A stretch of DNA of 64,000 nucleotides from Ischnura elegans (GCF_921293095.1 NC_060252.1:2294001-2358000), one strand, 5' to 3'; counted from the stretch's first letter, positions 9,480 to 22,048 are shown. Notes: generated from the letters alone by a model not told the origin. Made by a program: numbers and translations.

Positions 9480-11224
9480 GGATTATCATGAGATAGAAAA
9501 ATATCCTTCGTGCTGAAAATTAAAATGAAAACAGTTCTTCTATAACCTGCGTATTATTCGTAAAGTTCCAATTTGAAAATTGTCTTTGAATCCTGCGCTC
9601 CAAACGACCCATCGCCATGTTGGCTAAGCGTGACGTCAGAGTCCAGTAAACAATACGTTTACGTGATGCCAGAAGGGAGTAGACTATTTGTCGCAGTTTT
9701 AGAAAAACCTATGTATAATTCTCTCTGTAGGTATAATTTATTTTTTTTGTTAATATCATCAGTCATGTGAAATATTTATCCTGAATAATTGACAGGTTTA
9801 AAGAATGTATGCATACTGGAAGATGCAGCGCAGTCTTGACAAATAGCGCTTATTATTTTTTCATCATCCTTATCTACAGCCATTTCCACATTATTAGAAA
9901 ATTACTAAATTGATCTAACTCCAGAATGTTCCCAGAATGCGTCTTCACGAAGTCGGAGTCAACCATTGCGCAACACACGCACCGTAAAACTATTGAACTA
10001 TTCACAACTGTTTCCACGCACCCTTTAAGCAATGTATCAGTATCATCGTAGATGTTTGTTATCGTCGTTACTATTTTGTTATAGCCATGGAGCGAGTCTG
10101 CTTACTTGCATTCTGACGTCACAGGGCGTTCTTGAAGCGCGAAAGAATTTAGTAATTTTTTCTAACTTTGAAGCTCTCTAGCAACAAGAGTATTGAGAAT
10201 TGTGAAGTACCACTTCGCATGCGTTAATAAGTTTAACTTACTTATCTAGATATGTTAAAAAATTACCTTTTTAATTTTATTAGAGCACCCCATAAGGGCG
10301 GTTGTTTTTTCATGGTCGTGATTAAACGCTGCAAAAACAATTCCAGTAAGTAACAATATAAGACAATAATTGGTTAGGGTACGTTATCTGGGGACATGTG
10401 GCAGATATTCCAGGGTTTGGCGAGGTTCACCCTCCGAAGCGTCGCTATTCCGCAACCCTTTCCTCGACGCGCTCACCCTCCCTCCGTCCCTCTCTATTTC
10501 TCTTCGACCCTCAGAGCGGAGGGCACCCTACTCAAAACTAACCGCTCGGACTGCAACTTTACCTTTCGCAACTACGAAATGCAACCAAATATTATTGCTT
10601 GCATTGTATTCCCGCTAATCGAGCGGTTAAGTGCGTCTTAGAACCGTGATTCTGTGATAAAAATATCGACTTTGTTACCTCTGCTAAAAGTTTGGCTGCT
10701 GACTGCTGGAAAATGGTGACAGCGCTTCGGAAAGTTATCTGGCTCTTCGAGTGAGTTTAAAACATGATTTGACCATCTCGTACTGTTCATTTCCACACCA
10801 AGGCTTCAGGTACTTTAGCGGGGAAGCTGAATGATATAAGCGGAGAATTGAAATGAATGTTTTTGAACGCTCTTGGCTTCGTTGAGATGAATTAGTTTCG
10901 ATAAAATGACCATTGATTTTAAACGAACGTCCTCAAAGTGGCTTCACGAGATTCCGACCTTAGGGAGTGGCTTGCAGCACTATGAATTTACCCCTAACCC
11001 AGAGTATCCTATCCTCGTGCCAGTTGATAATTTTTCTTGTTTCTGATAAATGTTGCAATTACCTCGTACAGGTTGTCTACCTCTCGTTACATTGATTTTT
11101 TTTAGTTCAAAAATCAATAAAAATTTAAAATGTTACTTGAGATTACAAAATTATATGATTTTTTGCTATAAAAGCAGTATTTAATGCATTATATCGAAGA
11201 AAACAAAATGTGGGATAGCTAAAA
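9480..11224. other. Non-coding spacer
   Basis: No gene recognised. It holds two CRE-type octamers TGACGTCA (9631-9638 and 10114-10121). The first lies in an 18-mer related to sites at 18961 and 21274. Short overlapping open frames at 10370-10640 have no family likeness. Confidence 0.5.
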
Positions 11225-11227
11225 TCG

Positions 11228-12915
11228 TCATCTTCATCATCACTAGTAAGCAATCCCAAGATCGGTTTGACTCAGCAACTCTCCACTCAGTTCTCCTATC
11301 GGCTACTCTTTACACATCTGCGTCTTTGTCCCCTTTAACATCCTTCTTTATCTGATCCATATATGTTGTCTGAAGTCTTCCTTTTCACTACTTGCCTTCC
11401 ACTTGTCCCTCGGCGATTGTCTTCATCAGACCATCATGTCTCAAGATATGGCCTATAAGGTTGTTATGTCTTTTTATTAATGTTTTCATGAGGCTTCTCT
11501 TCTCTCCTACTCTTCTTAGGACTTCCTCGTTACTAACTCGGTCGATCCATTTGATTTGCATCATTCTTCTGTAGCACCACATTTCAAAGGCCTCTATCAT
11601 TGCTTTCTCCGCTGCGGTCGTTGTCCATGCCTCAATTCCGTATAGGAGCATACTCCAGATGTAGGTTCTTATAAATTGTTTCTTTACTTCCATATTTAAG
11701 TTTCCCGCTGTAAGCAGGTCTCTCTTTTGGTGGAATGCTCTCTTCGCCTGGGCTATTCTGCTGATAATTTCTTTCTTGCTTCTCCCGTCACTAGTTATCT
11801 TGCTTCCCAAATAACAGAATTCATCCACCTCTATCAGTTTTTGCTTCCCTATTTTAATGTTAGTCTTTATTTCTTCTCTTCTACTGCATACCAATATCTT
11901 GGTTTTCTTCGCGCTCATTTTCAGTTGATATTTACCCATTACCCTATCCATATTAACCAGTATATTTTTCAAATCCTTCTCTGTTTCTGTTTTAACGACT
12001 AAGTCATCGTCAAATCTTAGCATGCTAACTTTTCCTCCATGAATATTCAGTCCCAGGGACTTTTCTTTGATTCCATTAATGGCTTTCTCAATGTTAACAT
12101 TGAAAATTAAGGGTGACAATACACAGCCTTGTCTCACTCCTTTCCTAATTCTTGCTTCTTTACTGCTGGGCCTTGATTTTATCACCGCTACTTGGTTTTT
12201 GTATAAACTGTGTATGATTCTTCTGTCATTGTAAATATCTCCAATTTCATTTAGGACTCCAAGCATTGTGCTCCAATCCACGTTGTCAAATGCCTTCTCT
12301 AAGTCCATGAACACGACGAACGTTGGCTTGTTCTTTTCCATTCTCTTCTCTATGAGCAGTCTAAGGGCCAATGTTGTTTCCCTTGTTCCTTTGTTTTTTC
12401 CTTAATCTATATTGGTCCTCATCCAAATACAATTCTGCTCCTCGTTCTATTCTTATATAGATGATCCTTGTCAGTATCTTCGAAGCATGTGTAGTTAGAC
12501 TTATGGTCCTAAAATCTTCGCAGTTCACCGCTCTTTTCTTCATAGGAATTGGGATTATAATGTTCTCTCGAAGTCCTTTGGTATCTCACCAGTCGAATAC
12601 ATTTCACTAATGATTTTTAATAGCTCATTCATAGTCTTCTCTCCTGAATTTTTAATTAGCTCTGCGGGAATATCATCAATGCCAGACGCTTTATTTATCC
12701 TAAGATCTCTTACAGCCGCATCAAGTTCTGATCTTAAAATTGGGGCTCCCATGTCATCGGCATCCACTTCCCTCTCGTTTTCGATAGCATTCGTTATGCT
12801 TCCTCTGTACAAATCTTCCAGATATTCCTTCCATCTCTTCCCTTTGTCTTCGTTTTCAGTCATTAGTTTTCCGTTTTTGTCCCTAAGGGACTCTACTTTA
12901 CCTTCGGAATATTTT
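11228..12915 (-). pseudogene. LINE-B (non-LTR retrotransposon) RT remnant
   Basis: Minus-strand reading in three consecutive frames: about 12915-12555 (GKRWKEYLEDLYRG, INKASGIDDIPAELIKN), 12543-12361 (EDFRTISLTTHASKILTRI), and 12371-11388 (FVVFMDLEKAFDNVDW, GVRQGCVLSPLIFNV, FDDDLVVKTE in the catalytic position, YIWSMLLYGIEAWT, EAFEMWCYRRMMQIKW). The last C-terminal residues continue in another frame to about 11230. Two frameshifts in the fingers region and a 5' end cut near 12915 make it inactive. It is related to LINE-A but clearly diverged. Confidence 0.9.
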
Positions 12916-12946
12916 ACGCGAGAGAATTACATCATGTCTGAGTATT

Positions 12947-13132
12947 TTAAGTTGGAATAGCTGCGACTCCTCGGGATAATAATGTGGTGGTTTCCCCTTG
13001 CCTTCCACATAGCAGTTCTACAGCCGTTAAAGTAAATATCACCACGCCCGGAGTGAAATGAGTGTCACTGTATTGACCACCGTGGTCTCTACCTTTACTC
13101 ATATGAAGAAGAGCTGCTGCCCTCTCCCCCAA
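12947..13132 (-). repeat. Short repeat-derived segment with an open frame
   Basis: A minus-strand frame of 61 codons includes GRDHGGQYSDTHFTPGVV. I believe this segment (with 'aaggggaaaccacc' and 'cccgaggagtcgcagc') is part of a dispersed arthropod repeat, not a gene, but that is recollection only. It lies just upstream, in reading direction, of the 5' truncation of LINE-B. Confidence 0.35.
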
Positions 13133-13150
13133 GTGATTAGAGGCTTAATA

Positions 13151-14150
13151 GGGTGGTTTCCTACTACGTTTTTATTGCCTAAATAAAAAGAAGATTGTTA
13201 CTCCTGGAGTACCTATTTCACGCTTTTAGAATTTTAAAGACCATATCTATTTTTCGTGATTTAATGAAAAATGAAAATTTTCAAGCGCGCGAAAACGCGT
13301 CGGATACGTATGAATGCTGGGAAAAGCCCGTGTGACGTCATTCTGGTTCCACCTGCCGCCGTGAGAGGCAATCTTGGTGCGAGGCTGTGAGCGTCGTCGC
13401 CATTGTCCTTATATATGGACCATGGCCGCTACGATGCAGGCTGCTAGCAGGTAGCAGAGTACCCTGCTAGTATATAGACCTTAGCTTAAATAAGGATTAT
13501 TATTCCCCTATCAAACGAAGGAAACTTCCCGACCACAGGCAATTTTAATAGGTGATTATTAAGAGATGTTTCCCTGAACTCCGTGCCTCATGCAAGCATT
13601 GGTAATCTCAGACGATGTAAAACTCCTATCTACTCGTATAGAATCTAGGTCCCTGTGACGTCACCTGGAGTGGCATCGCATGGGCACTAATCTGGCCTTT
13701 TTCAAATGAGGTTTAAATTGACCATTAAAATTTGTCTACACTGGGATCTCTAAAATCAAATAATTTGTATATTATGAATGCACTAATGGTGGTTAACGAA
13801 TCACAATCAATGCCTTTGAGGCCGGTGAAATTAGCCCAAAAAATAGGGGAACCGTTGTATATATTCTCAACAAGCTGAAAATTATTTCATGAACGTTAAG
13901 GATACCACACACTAATGAAATCCTGAAAATTCCCCATCGATCCTGTGTGTGCAAAAACTTTTATTCAAGGTCAAAGGTCACAAAAATGGGTTATTTTGTA
14001 TTTTTTGGCCGAACGGTTTGTTTTATGAAAAAATTGCTCAGGCCAAAATTGTAGATCAGAAAATTATCTACGAACTTTTCACTATACTTTTTTCTCTAAG
14101 ATTTACCGTTTCTGAGAAAAAGCCATTCGAAAGTTAGTTGGAAGTGTATT
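13151..14150. repeat. Dispersed TA-flanked repeat, longest copy (composite)
   Basis: It begins TA|GGGTGGTTTCCT like the complete copy at 45972-46321. About 13151-13800 matches that copy with extra internal DNA, and 33866-34080 matches its first part. About 13800-14010 matches the reverse complement of 39525-39736, including a shared 'attcaaggtcaaaggtcac' stretch. No transposase is visible. It carries two TGACGTCA octamers (13333 and 13656). Confidence 0.6.
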
Positions 14151-14159
14151 CTCCGTAAT

Positions 14160-14620
14160 GTGAATGACTCTATTATTGCGCTCTCCGAACATTATTGGAC
14201 GCGTAACTCGCACATTGGTTACTAGCTCTCACCTGTCCATCCGCCAACAATCGGGACATAGGGTTTAGTATTCTCCATAATATGCACACGTTTCCTCGCC
14301 ACTTATGTGGTAGTGTACGAGGGGCGTTTTTTTTAAGCGTAGTTTCCCCAGTAGGTCTACTCCACGGTCTGTTTTACTCGTAAATCAGGTCTTATTGAGC
14401 TTCTTCTTATTTATTTCGTCTTTCAGCCTTACCTTCTTCTTCTTCCTCTACATTCCCGTGAGCCGATGTAACTTGTTGTAACAGCGATACATTATCTGTT
14501 TCGTCGTTGATGTCGGTACTTCTTCTGTTGAAAGTTCAACGTTTGAACACGATTGATGCTTGCCGTGGAACAAAATGAGCCCACTTTTTGCAACTAAATT
14601 TTGAACTACACCCTTCCTTG
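14160..14620. other. Non-coding spacer
   Basis: Nothing recognised. Confidence 0.4.
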
Positions 14621-14623
14621 CAG

Positions 14624-14795
14624 TTGCAAAAAAATTAATAAAGAAGTTAAGGAGACAGGCGTAGAATATGTATTGGCTCCAGTACATTGTGAATTAACTT
14701 CCAACCCCATTCTTCTTGATCCAGTTGATTGCCAAGTCATACTTGAACCTGTTAATACAATCGATAAAAATGTTGCTGAGAAGAACTATAGTTAA
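14624..14795 (+). CDS. Possible terminal exon, unknown product
   Basis: An acceptor-like 'cttccttgcag' ends at 14623 and a frame runs to a TAA, encoding about 56 residues including EYVLAPVHCELTSNPILLDP. There is a loose internal repeat (LLDPVDC and ILEPVN). No family is recognised and no matching upstream exon is visible. Confidence 0.2.
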
Positions 14796-14799
14796 GGAA

Positions 14800-16487
14800 G
14801 ACAAGCAAATTGCACACATTTTTATTACGTGATTGTTTAGCGAAGGATAAGTGCAGGTGATTTTTGCTGGAGGTCCATAAACTTAGAGAAGAAAGCGAAT
14901 TTTGTGAGCGATTGGAGTATTAAAACATTTTTATGGGTCGTTTTGCCGATGAAAAAAACTGCAATACCCAAATATAGCTGGGACTTGAAAGACCGAGGCC
15001 CTAACAGGAGCCATGATACTAGGACAAATGTTTGTACATACTCATTTCATATGATCTAAATTTAACCGTTTATCTTTTAAAATAATTTGCTCAAAAACAT
15101 GTGTCAATTATTACGGAATAAGATTTTTTATATCTACAAGCATGCGACCTGGTGGAGGATAATGAGAATTGTCGATGGTTACGGATTGAAAATCATCTCA
15201 AATGATTGCTGCCGCAGCTTCCAGGATCTTAAGTCACTCTTTTTTCTTGATTTAATCGATCATTATGATTATCAATTAAGCATGTAAATGTTAATTTTCC
15301 AGTTTTCTCAGTGATAATAACCTTATTACTATATATAATATCAATCGCAGTTTAACACTTCTATTATCAAGATATAAATTTTTGCAAACTTTTTTTTTAC
15401 ACGTTCCGGGCGGCATGACCCGGCGGCCCGGGCGGTGGGTCATGACTGGCTTATCCCCATGGGCGGCATCGGTGGGTCACGCGTTTCTAAGCTCTATGGG
15501 CGGCATGACCCACCGGTGGTCACGTTTCCCATGCGAATCAAAGTAACATCTGCCCACGTACGCCCTAAGGACGGACTTCATCGCCCATGAAGGTGTTTTA
15601 GTAAACTTTTTACTGATACCAGACCGAACTTTTTGCCTAGAGAAAATGACGGGCAATGATGTAAAGATTCAGTATTTGATGTTGTATTTGCATTTGTGCG
15701 TGAAATATTTTCAATTTTAGTTTAACTAATCGGAAAGATATTCAAATGAACTGGATCATCGGTAATCAACTTCCATAATTGTATGAAATACGTAATTCTT
15801 GCATTTTGGGTTGCCTATCCGTCGATTACAGGTTGTTTAAAAAATTCTAGTTGCGTTGCGTAAGAAGTTCTCAATCGTATCAATTCCGCAGGCAGTTCTT
15901 TGAAGTTTATTCAATAATAAAAGGAAATAAAGAATATTGCAGTCATATTGAAGGTAGACGAGAGCTACATAGATTTGTTATTGAGCCATTATTTCCTATG
16001 ACACGGCAATCTCTAGACGTAAATTTTATGTTTTGCATCGTCTATCAAAAGTATATCGAAATATAAATCAAGTTGGTTTGGCTTAATGTACATTTCACGA
16101 CGAAGATAGGTTAACTAAAATATTCCTACTATTTACGTGGCATTATACATCGCTATAAATGCTTTTTTCGCTTTCAATAAGACTGTAAGACTACACTCAC
16201 CGTTTGAATTACATGGCTTTCTCATATGGAAGATTTTCCACCTTCGTTGATATTTAGAGGGTAGCACACACCGGAAAAATTATTTAGGTCGAAAACAAAA
16301 ATGGAGAAAACATTTTCAAAGCAATCATAAATGTCATTTTCCGTTTGGATATCCTAATTGGGTCGATGGAAACAATTTTATAAATGGGAATACAAATGAG
16401 CACAAGGAAAACTTGCCGAATCTAAAATATAATTTCAAACTATTTTCAATATAATCACTTATATACATTATGTTCAATATATTCACT
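14800..16487. other. Mostly AT-rich spacer
   Basis: Only the GC-rich cluster at 15408-15530 stands out; no gene recognised. Confidence 0.4.
15408..15530. repeat. GC-rich cluster of inverted and direct 'gggcggcatgaccc' motifs
   Basis: Within 120 bp of otherwise AT-rich DNA, GGGCGGCATGACCC or a close variant occurs three times, interleaved with its inverse form (GGTGGGTCAtg / ggtgggtcacg). It resembles the GC-rich ends of some DNA transposons, but no target duplication is evident. Confidence 0.45.
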
Positions 16488-16832
16488 TATTTTCTTTGAC
16501 AGTGGGAACAAAACCCTAGGGCGGGCTCGCGGGGATACACTCCTGGGGCAGGGACTGTAAGCGCTAGCTTTTCTCCCTGCCACCAGAAGGGGAAAGACGG
16601 GAAGGATCAAGGAAAGGAGGCGCCGCCGCGATGAGAGCCCGACGACGCCTCCAGGGAAAGGACGGGGAAGAAAGGGCGGGGACGAGGAGTCCCGCACCGT
16701 CACAAAGGCGGGCGGGCCCTACTATCAGCGAAACCAAGCGATACGCTATTAATATTCTACCAATTCTAGTAGATTTTCCTATAAGGAAGAAAAATCTATC
16801 GATCGAATCGGTAGATATTTTCTTTGACAGTG
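16488..16832. mobile_element. GC-rich 311-bp insertion with 17-bp target duplication
   Basis: TATTTTCTTTGACAGTG occurs at 16488-16504 and again at 16816-16832. The DNA between (16505-16815) is far richer in G and C than its surroundings and has no poly(A). A perfect 17-bp duplication fits target-primed retrotransposition of an RNA (SINE or structured RNA). The source is not identified. It sits just past the C-terminus of the piggyBac at 16833-18542. Confidence 0.65.
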
Positions 16833-18542
16833 TCAATGGTGAATTTTGTTGAAACCATCCAAGCACATTGTAGGGTGTCCATCACATTCCTCACAAAATG
16901 TGTTCACTTTTTTTGCCCTCTTGCTTGCCTCTTTCGTTCCCTTTTCTTTACGTATTCTCTCGTAACAATTGAGGCATCTCTTCCAACTTATCGTAGCAGT
17001 AACTTCATATTTACTTAGGTTGTGCAAGGACTTCCTCTTCTTCGAAGCTGGAACACTTCCCCAGCCACATCGCTAAAGACGACATCTTCTTTCAATAATC
17101 CATCGATAACTTTCTCTCCAAATTCAGCATTTCCATTTTTTTATTTTGGCCATAATTATAATATAAAACTCATGAATTTACCATGCATGACCCAAGAAGC
17201 AGTTCTAATGCCAGCTTCTTGTACCACTTGAGAGATCGTCTGATGCAACTATAATAAGCAGGCATTTGATCGGAAATGTCTACCCCCTTTTTCGCGCTAT
17301 TGTAAGCTATGATGGCTTTTGGTTTAATTATTTCCCCTCGCTTAGATTTCGACGTGGCTGGTAGCAAAATCCCACCAAGGTCGGGATTAGAAGATATCAT
17401 CATAACTGGTCTTTAGTCCTGCCATTTCATTATTCTAACACCTTTTTCATTTTGCCTTGCGATAATTTCCTCCCTTTTCAACTTTTTTTTGACGAACCTC
17501 TGGTGGATTACCTTTCCCATTCGCACGCAGTGTGCCACAAACATAGGTTTCCCTACCCAAAAGGTATTCATCTAGGCCCACACTTGCATAAAAATTATCA
17601 ATGTACAATGTCCGCCCAGCGTCAAAAAGTCCCTCTAACAGTTGCACTTTGTGTCCACCCTTCTCCCTCGTGTTTGGCACTTCACTTTTCCCAGAGTACA
17701 CTAGCGGGTTGTGCGTGAATGAGTCAGGGCTACTCAGTTTGTAGCATTTTATTCCATATTTATGAGACTTTCCAGGCAGGTACTGCCTAAAATGTAATCG
17801 ACCTCTCCAAGGTACCATCGATTCATCGTTTACAGCGCTTTCCCCGGGAGTTATCGTGGAGTTGAATGTCCCGCCGAGTATGTCGAGAAGTGGCATCACT
17901 TTGGCTAATCTATCAGTTTTGGTCTTTACATCAGCATTGTTACTGACGAGAAAACATTTCAATATTAGCTCGAATCCATCTCGATTCTTGATATTCCTGA
18001 TCAATTCATTTCCACACAATGGTTTCTGAGACCAATATAACAGCATTTTGGGTAAATGATTTATACCCATCGCAATAAGAATGGCAATGAATTTTCGAAT
18101 TTCACCCTTACCTGTGTCTTTCCACTTCCGCATTCTCGATCGAGGGTTTATCACTTCAGAATCTATGAACTGCCTTGCAAATCTATAAGTATCTTCCACT
18201 AACAGTGATTTCACTTCGTCGTTCAGGAAATGGTGGTAGATACTCACAGGATCTGAAAGGTCCAATTGCACGTCCACCAGAAAAGTTGAATCTTCTCATT
18301 GTATTGGTGCAGTCTCCCCATTCATCGGAGCTTGATAACGCGACATGCTCTTCATCTTCAGGTGAATCTTCTCCAATTCCGTCCTCTGAATATGAAGATT
18401 CACTGTCTTCTTCGAAATCGGATGGAATGTAAGAATCATCGGAGTCAGAACTAAATTGAGATGCATCTGAGTCAGCCATCTCTTCTAATTTTCCTTTGCC
18501 ACTAATAACACAAATATCACTTCTCCACAAAAAAACAAGCAA
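16833..18542 (-). pseudogene. piggyBac-type transposase, frameshifted (piggyBac-1)
   Basis: Minus-strand DDE transposase in at least four frame segments. An acidic Ser/Asp/Glu N-terminus spans 18542-18280. The core (18277-17447) has FLNDEVKSLLVEDTYRFA, then Asp in VNDESMVPWRGRL (about residue 151) and in LYIDNFYA (about residue 227). The third Asp, in KGVDISDQM, is in a separate frame (17403-17170). A C-terminal Cys-rich block (WKRCLNCY..FCEECDGHPTMCL) is at 17027-16833. All three catalytic Asp codons survive but not in one frame. Confidence 0.85.
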
Positions 18543-18747
18543 ATTAGACTCGTATATCTAGTTTCACTCGTTTATTAGCCAAGACTAAAGGTTCTTCTCT
18601 CACTGCAAGGAAAATGTTGTCATCATTGTACATGTGAGGCCGTCCGCTCGGCTCCAATAATTTGAAACTCGACGTGTGGATTAGATTGTTGCGACAAGGC
18701 CAATAAGTGAGAAGCGATGCCGCACAAGATTAGTCAAAAACAAAACT

Positions 18748-18776
18748 GTCGGGGGATTAGCCTCCTAAGGGTTACT
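18748..18776. repeat. Probable terminus of piggyBac-1
   Basis: Read on the minus strand, GTAA is followed by CCCTTAGGAGGCTAATCCCC, like a piggyBac end next to a mutated TTAA target. The other terminus, below 16488, was not found. Confidence 0.4.
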
Positions 18777-18960
18777 TGCAACACCCAATAGGGAAATTGC
18801 ATACTTTTTATAAACGGTATGCTGATATACTACAGTAAACACTTAGTACCGCAATATGCTTTTTTCCGCTTAAAATTCAGTTTATACACTAGAAAATGAC
18901 TCCCAAAAGTCTTCCGAGTTTCGCGGGCTAAAAAATACCGCCCCCACTAATCTTTGGTCG

Positions 18961-18978
18961 TGACGTCATAGTTCAGTA
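18961..18978 (+). promoter_or_regulatory. Conserved CRE-containing 18-mer
   Basis: TGACGTCATAGTTCAGTA lies about 66 bp upstream of the THAP-like ATG at 19044. The identical 18-mer is at 21274-21291 on the other strand, and 16 of 18 bases recur at 9631-9648. This may be a promoter element or part of a repeat. Confidence 0.45.
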
Positions 18979-19043
18979 GGAGTCCAAGATCCAAGCCCAG
19001 TAACTGCAGGTTTGGAAGAGCCACGTTGCGTTTAAAGGAGAAC

Positions 19044-19275
19044 ATGGGTGAAATAAGGAAAAATTACGAGTGGTGCATTGTTCCTCTGTGCAATAACACC
19101 CCAGAAAAAATTTTCGTCTGCATTCCCACGGAGGAAATTGGAAGAAAAGCCTCGATGCATGCCGTCTGTCGGGATGAGCGTTAAATTAAGAGTATAATAA
19201 ACGAAATGATAAACCCGTGTGCTATGTGAGCGAAGATAACTTTAATATAAATAATATTTCCATATTTCATTGACT
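19044..19275 (+). pseudogene. THAP-domain remnant
   Basis: The ATG at 19044 opens a frame encoding YEWCIVPLCNNTPEKIFVCI, with the first C-x4-C pair of a THAP zinc finger and the following strand region. It stops at about 19183. The distal part of a THAP domain (CYVSEDNFNI, standing for C-x2-H-F) is recognisable in another frame at about 19220-19255, with its His replaced by Asn. So it is a decayed THAP gene. A possible further exon with an acceptor at 20055-20060 and an acidic reading (about 20060-20190) may belong to it. Confidence 0.55.
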
Positions 19276-21890
19276 GAATAACTTGAAACTGAGATTTTTC
19301 GATAATTCGGCCGCCGAAGAATAAAAACTCAACTTCCGAACAAAAATCGAGATAGGTGTTTCTCGATGGTTACGATCGTTACAATGGACTCAAATTATTA
19401 TGGCACTTGTTCAATTTCAGTTACGGAAGGACATAGAAAATTCCATGATGTTTAAAATCAAGGGAGGAAATATGAAAATATAGAGCAATGTTGCTCTATA
19501 TTTTAATATTTTGTACGTACGTTGATCCTCATGCATTCGAGTGCCAGCCAAGAAGACAGCGTTTTCTTCTACTGTCGGCGTCAAAATGATGTGCCGCTGT
19601 ACTTTGCAAATTTATATCCTGGCTTCACTGCATGCTATAATAATGAACTATAAGTCATTTTAAAGGAAATTTTATCCTAAATTCTGCTTTATTTTATTAC
19701 AAAAAATTGAAAACTGTAGACACGGCTAGTGCAATAAATGACTCCGCGCGCCGAAAAATTAGCCGTTTTGTCAACTTCATGAACTTTGCAACTCAACCTA
19801 AGGAAAACTACTACGTCTACAGCATTCATCTTCCACATTAATTTACACTCATTAGTGCGGATTAATAAAATGGCTTTTGGGTATATTTAGAACTTATATT
19901 TTGTTATAAATTAATTATATTATTTAAACTCTTGTCCCATAGTTTACCCCGAAAGATAAAGGAAGTTGTAGGTGGAAAAAGAATGGAATCCAGAGGTGGT
20001 CACAAAAAATGAATCGCAGCATTCTTTGATTTTATTTTACGCCGGCTTGCTTTTCAGAAAAAGTTGAGTCACGAGAGGAATGTTCCGCGGCCCTTGATTT
20101 AGAAACTGTGGAGATAGAGGAAGACGAGTGGATCAGCAATTTCCATTTAGTTGGTTGTCATGATAAACCAAGGATCCATTTAAAGGTTGTCAGGCCATCG
20201 TAAAAAGATAGGACTGATGCACCACAGGGGAAATGGGGTGTTTGAGGGAAAGTCAAACCCAAAGTTGCCCAAAGAATGCGCAGTTCTATGTTGCTCTTTC
20301 CCCAGTTAAAATCAAATAAAAATTGGATTGGGATGATATTTTCACCACGAGTTCCAGTGATAGTGAGAGTGCAGGTGATCATGGTCATCGTCGAAGATCA
20401 TCCCCCTAGGATTTCCGATTCGGAATTTTTAAGTGACAACCGATCGCAATGACGATGAGCTCGCCTTTAGAGTTTCAGATATATCGTGAGAAAAGCTCCC
20501 AAAATGTATTAGACTCTGTTTGGAAAACATTCACATTTTAATACTAAATTAGGAAGGATTTACATTTTACAAAAGTAACTTATTAACACCTGAAGACGTT
20601 GTGTTTATTATATAGATCGAAGAGCGATTGACCGATTCTTTCTGCAGAATAGGAAGTGGCTTCGGGGTTTTGAGTCACAAGATGGTAGATTGTGTTGGAA
20701 GTTCGTCTATATTATCGCTACTAAATTGAAACATTAATAGTCTGGCTTCTTCAGAGCTTCCTGTCGCCCTCCAGGCAAGGTATTTTTAAGTTGAAAGTAT
20801 CACCGACAGCTTCGAGGTGGAAATAAATTCACCATAGGACTCTCTACCGGACTGCCAAAAGAATACACATTTCACATGAGTATACGCTTTCGCCAATATT
20901 ATACGCTAGTCTCACTTTGTTATGAACCATAAAACATTTCAGATGCACATCAGCTACCTTTCCATTTCTCGGCATCGACTTTCCGCGCCGACGAAGTCTA
21001 CAGTTTCACTAAAATACCCTGTTATCATAATGGAATCAGTAACAGGAAGCTTGCGAGGATCAGCCTAGGAATAACCATATTCCTTCATCTTTACGCGATA
21101 TATCTCTGGAGGATAAATAATATGGAGGAGGAGAAATAGATCAAATAATAGCCCTGAAGTCATAATGAACAACTCCGATACGTCTGCACTTCAATAAATG
21201 AATCATAACCACGCCGTCGCTTGTGTTCAAGTATGCAACCTCTGCTATATGGCCGTGCCGCCGTGCCTCCTCGTACTGAACTATGACGTCACTTTTCTAC
21301 CAGCCAATCATCGGGCGTTTTCGCTTCTCACTTGCATTTGAAAATTCTCGTGAACTTTGATGCATTAAATATCGTAAACCACGTCATAAAATAATAAAAA
21401 AACTTTCACCGAGGTATGCAAACACATATATTTATATATAATTTTGGGGCTATTGATTATATCTGAAATATATGCAAGTTCCCTATTGTAGGTAACCGGC
21501 CTGCTTACGATAATAACTGCACCCATGAGTGGGTCTGCCTGCAATAAAACTGTAAGCAAAGCATCACCTATGCCAATAATAATTTGGTGTCTTATCCGCA
21601 TACTATGTAAATAATAGATTCAAAGGTTCCGCCCCAACCACCTAGGAGGCGTGAGGGTGGGTGCGCAATGTCCTCAGCCTTTTCTAAGCGCCGGACAAGT
21701 AGGCCTCTCTTAAATCTCAACGAAATCCCTTGGAACCCCGAAAGGCGAGAGAAGGGGAAAGCCATCGTTTCGTATTGGGCTGAGCCATAGCGACCTAGAG
21801 AGAAGGCCCGATCATAAGTGACGGCTTTGGCTGTGACGTCAGCACGAGAAGTGCTGTGTTATGCCGGCTGCCGTTGGAGACCGCGTTGTT
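19276..21890. other. Spacer with possible acidic exon remnant
   Basis: At about 20060-20193 an acceptor-like 'gcttttcag' precedes a short Glu-rich frame (ALDLETVEIEEDEW). I cannot assign it. The remainder shows no feature except the inverted CRE-type 18-mer at 21274-21291. Confidence 0.35.
21834..21841 (+). promoter_or_regulatory. CRE-type octamer upstream of the THAP gene
   Basis: TGACGTCA 208 bp upstream of the exon-1 ATG. One of nine exact copies in the window. Confidence 0.35.
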
Positions 21891-22048
21891 TACGAGTGAA
21901 TATACGTTACGTTTTACAACATTTTAAGTAATTTTGTGGTGTTAGTATGTGAAAATTGAAGTTTCTGAGGGTAGTGAAGCTTCCTTTATTCTTGAATTTC
22001 AATCGCTGGGCTTAAGAAACGTGTGTTTGTGACGCATTTTTGTTAAAA

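Noticed and set aside
10370-10641. Two overlapping open frames of about 80 codons
   Set aside because: No family likeness, overlapping frames, no splice signals; chance openness in a locally GC-richer patch.
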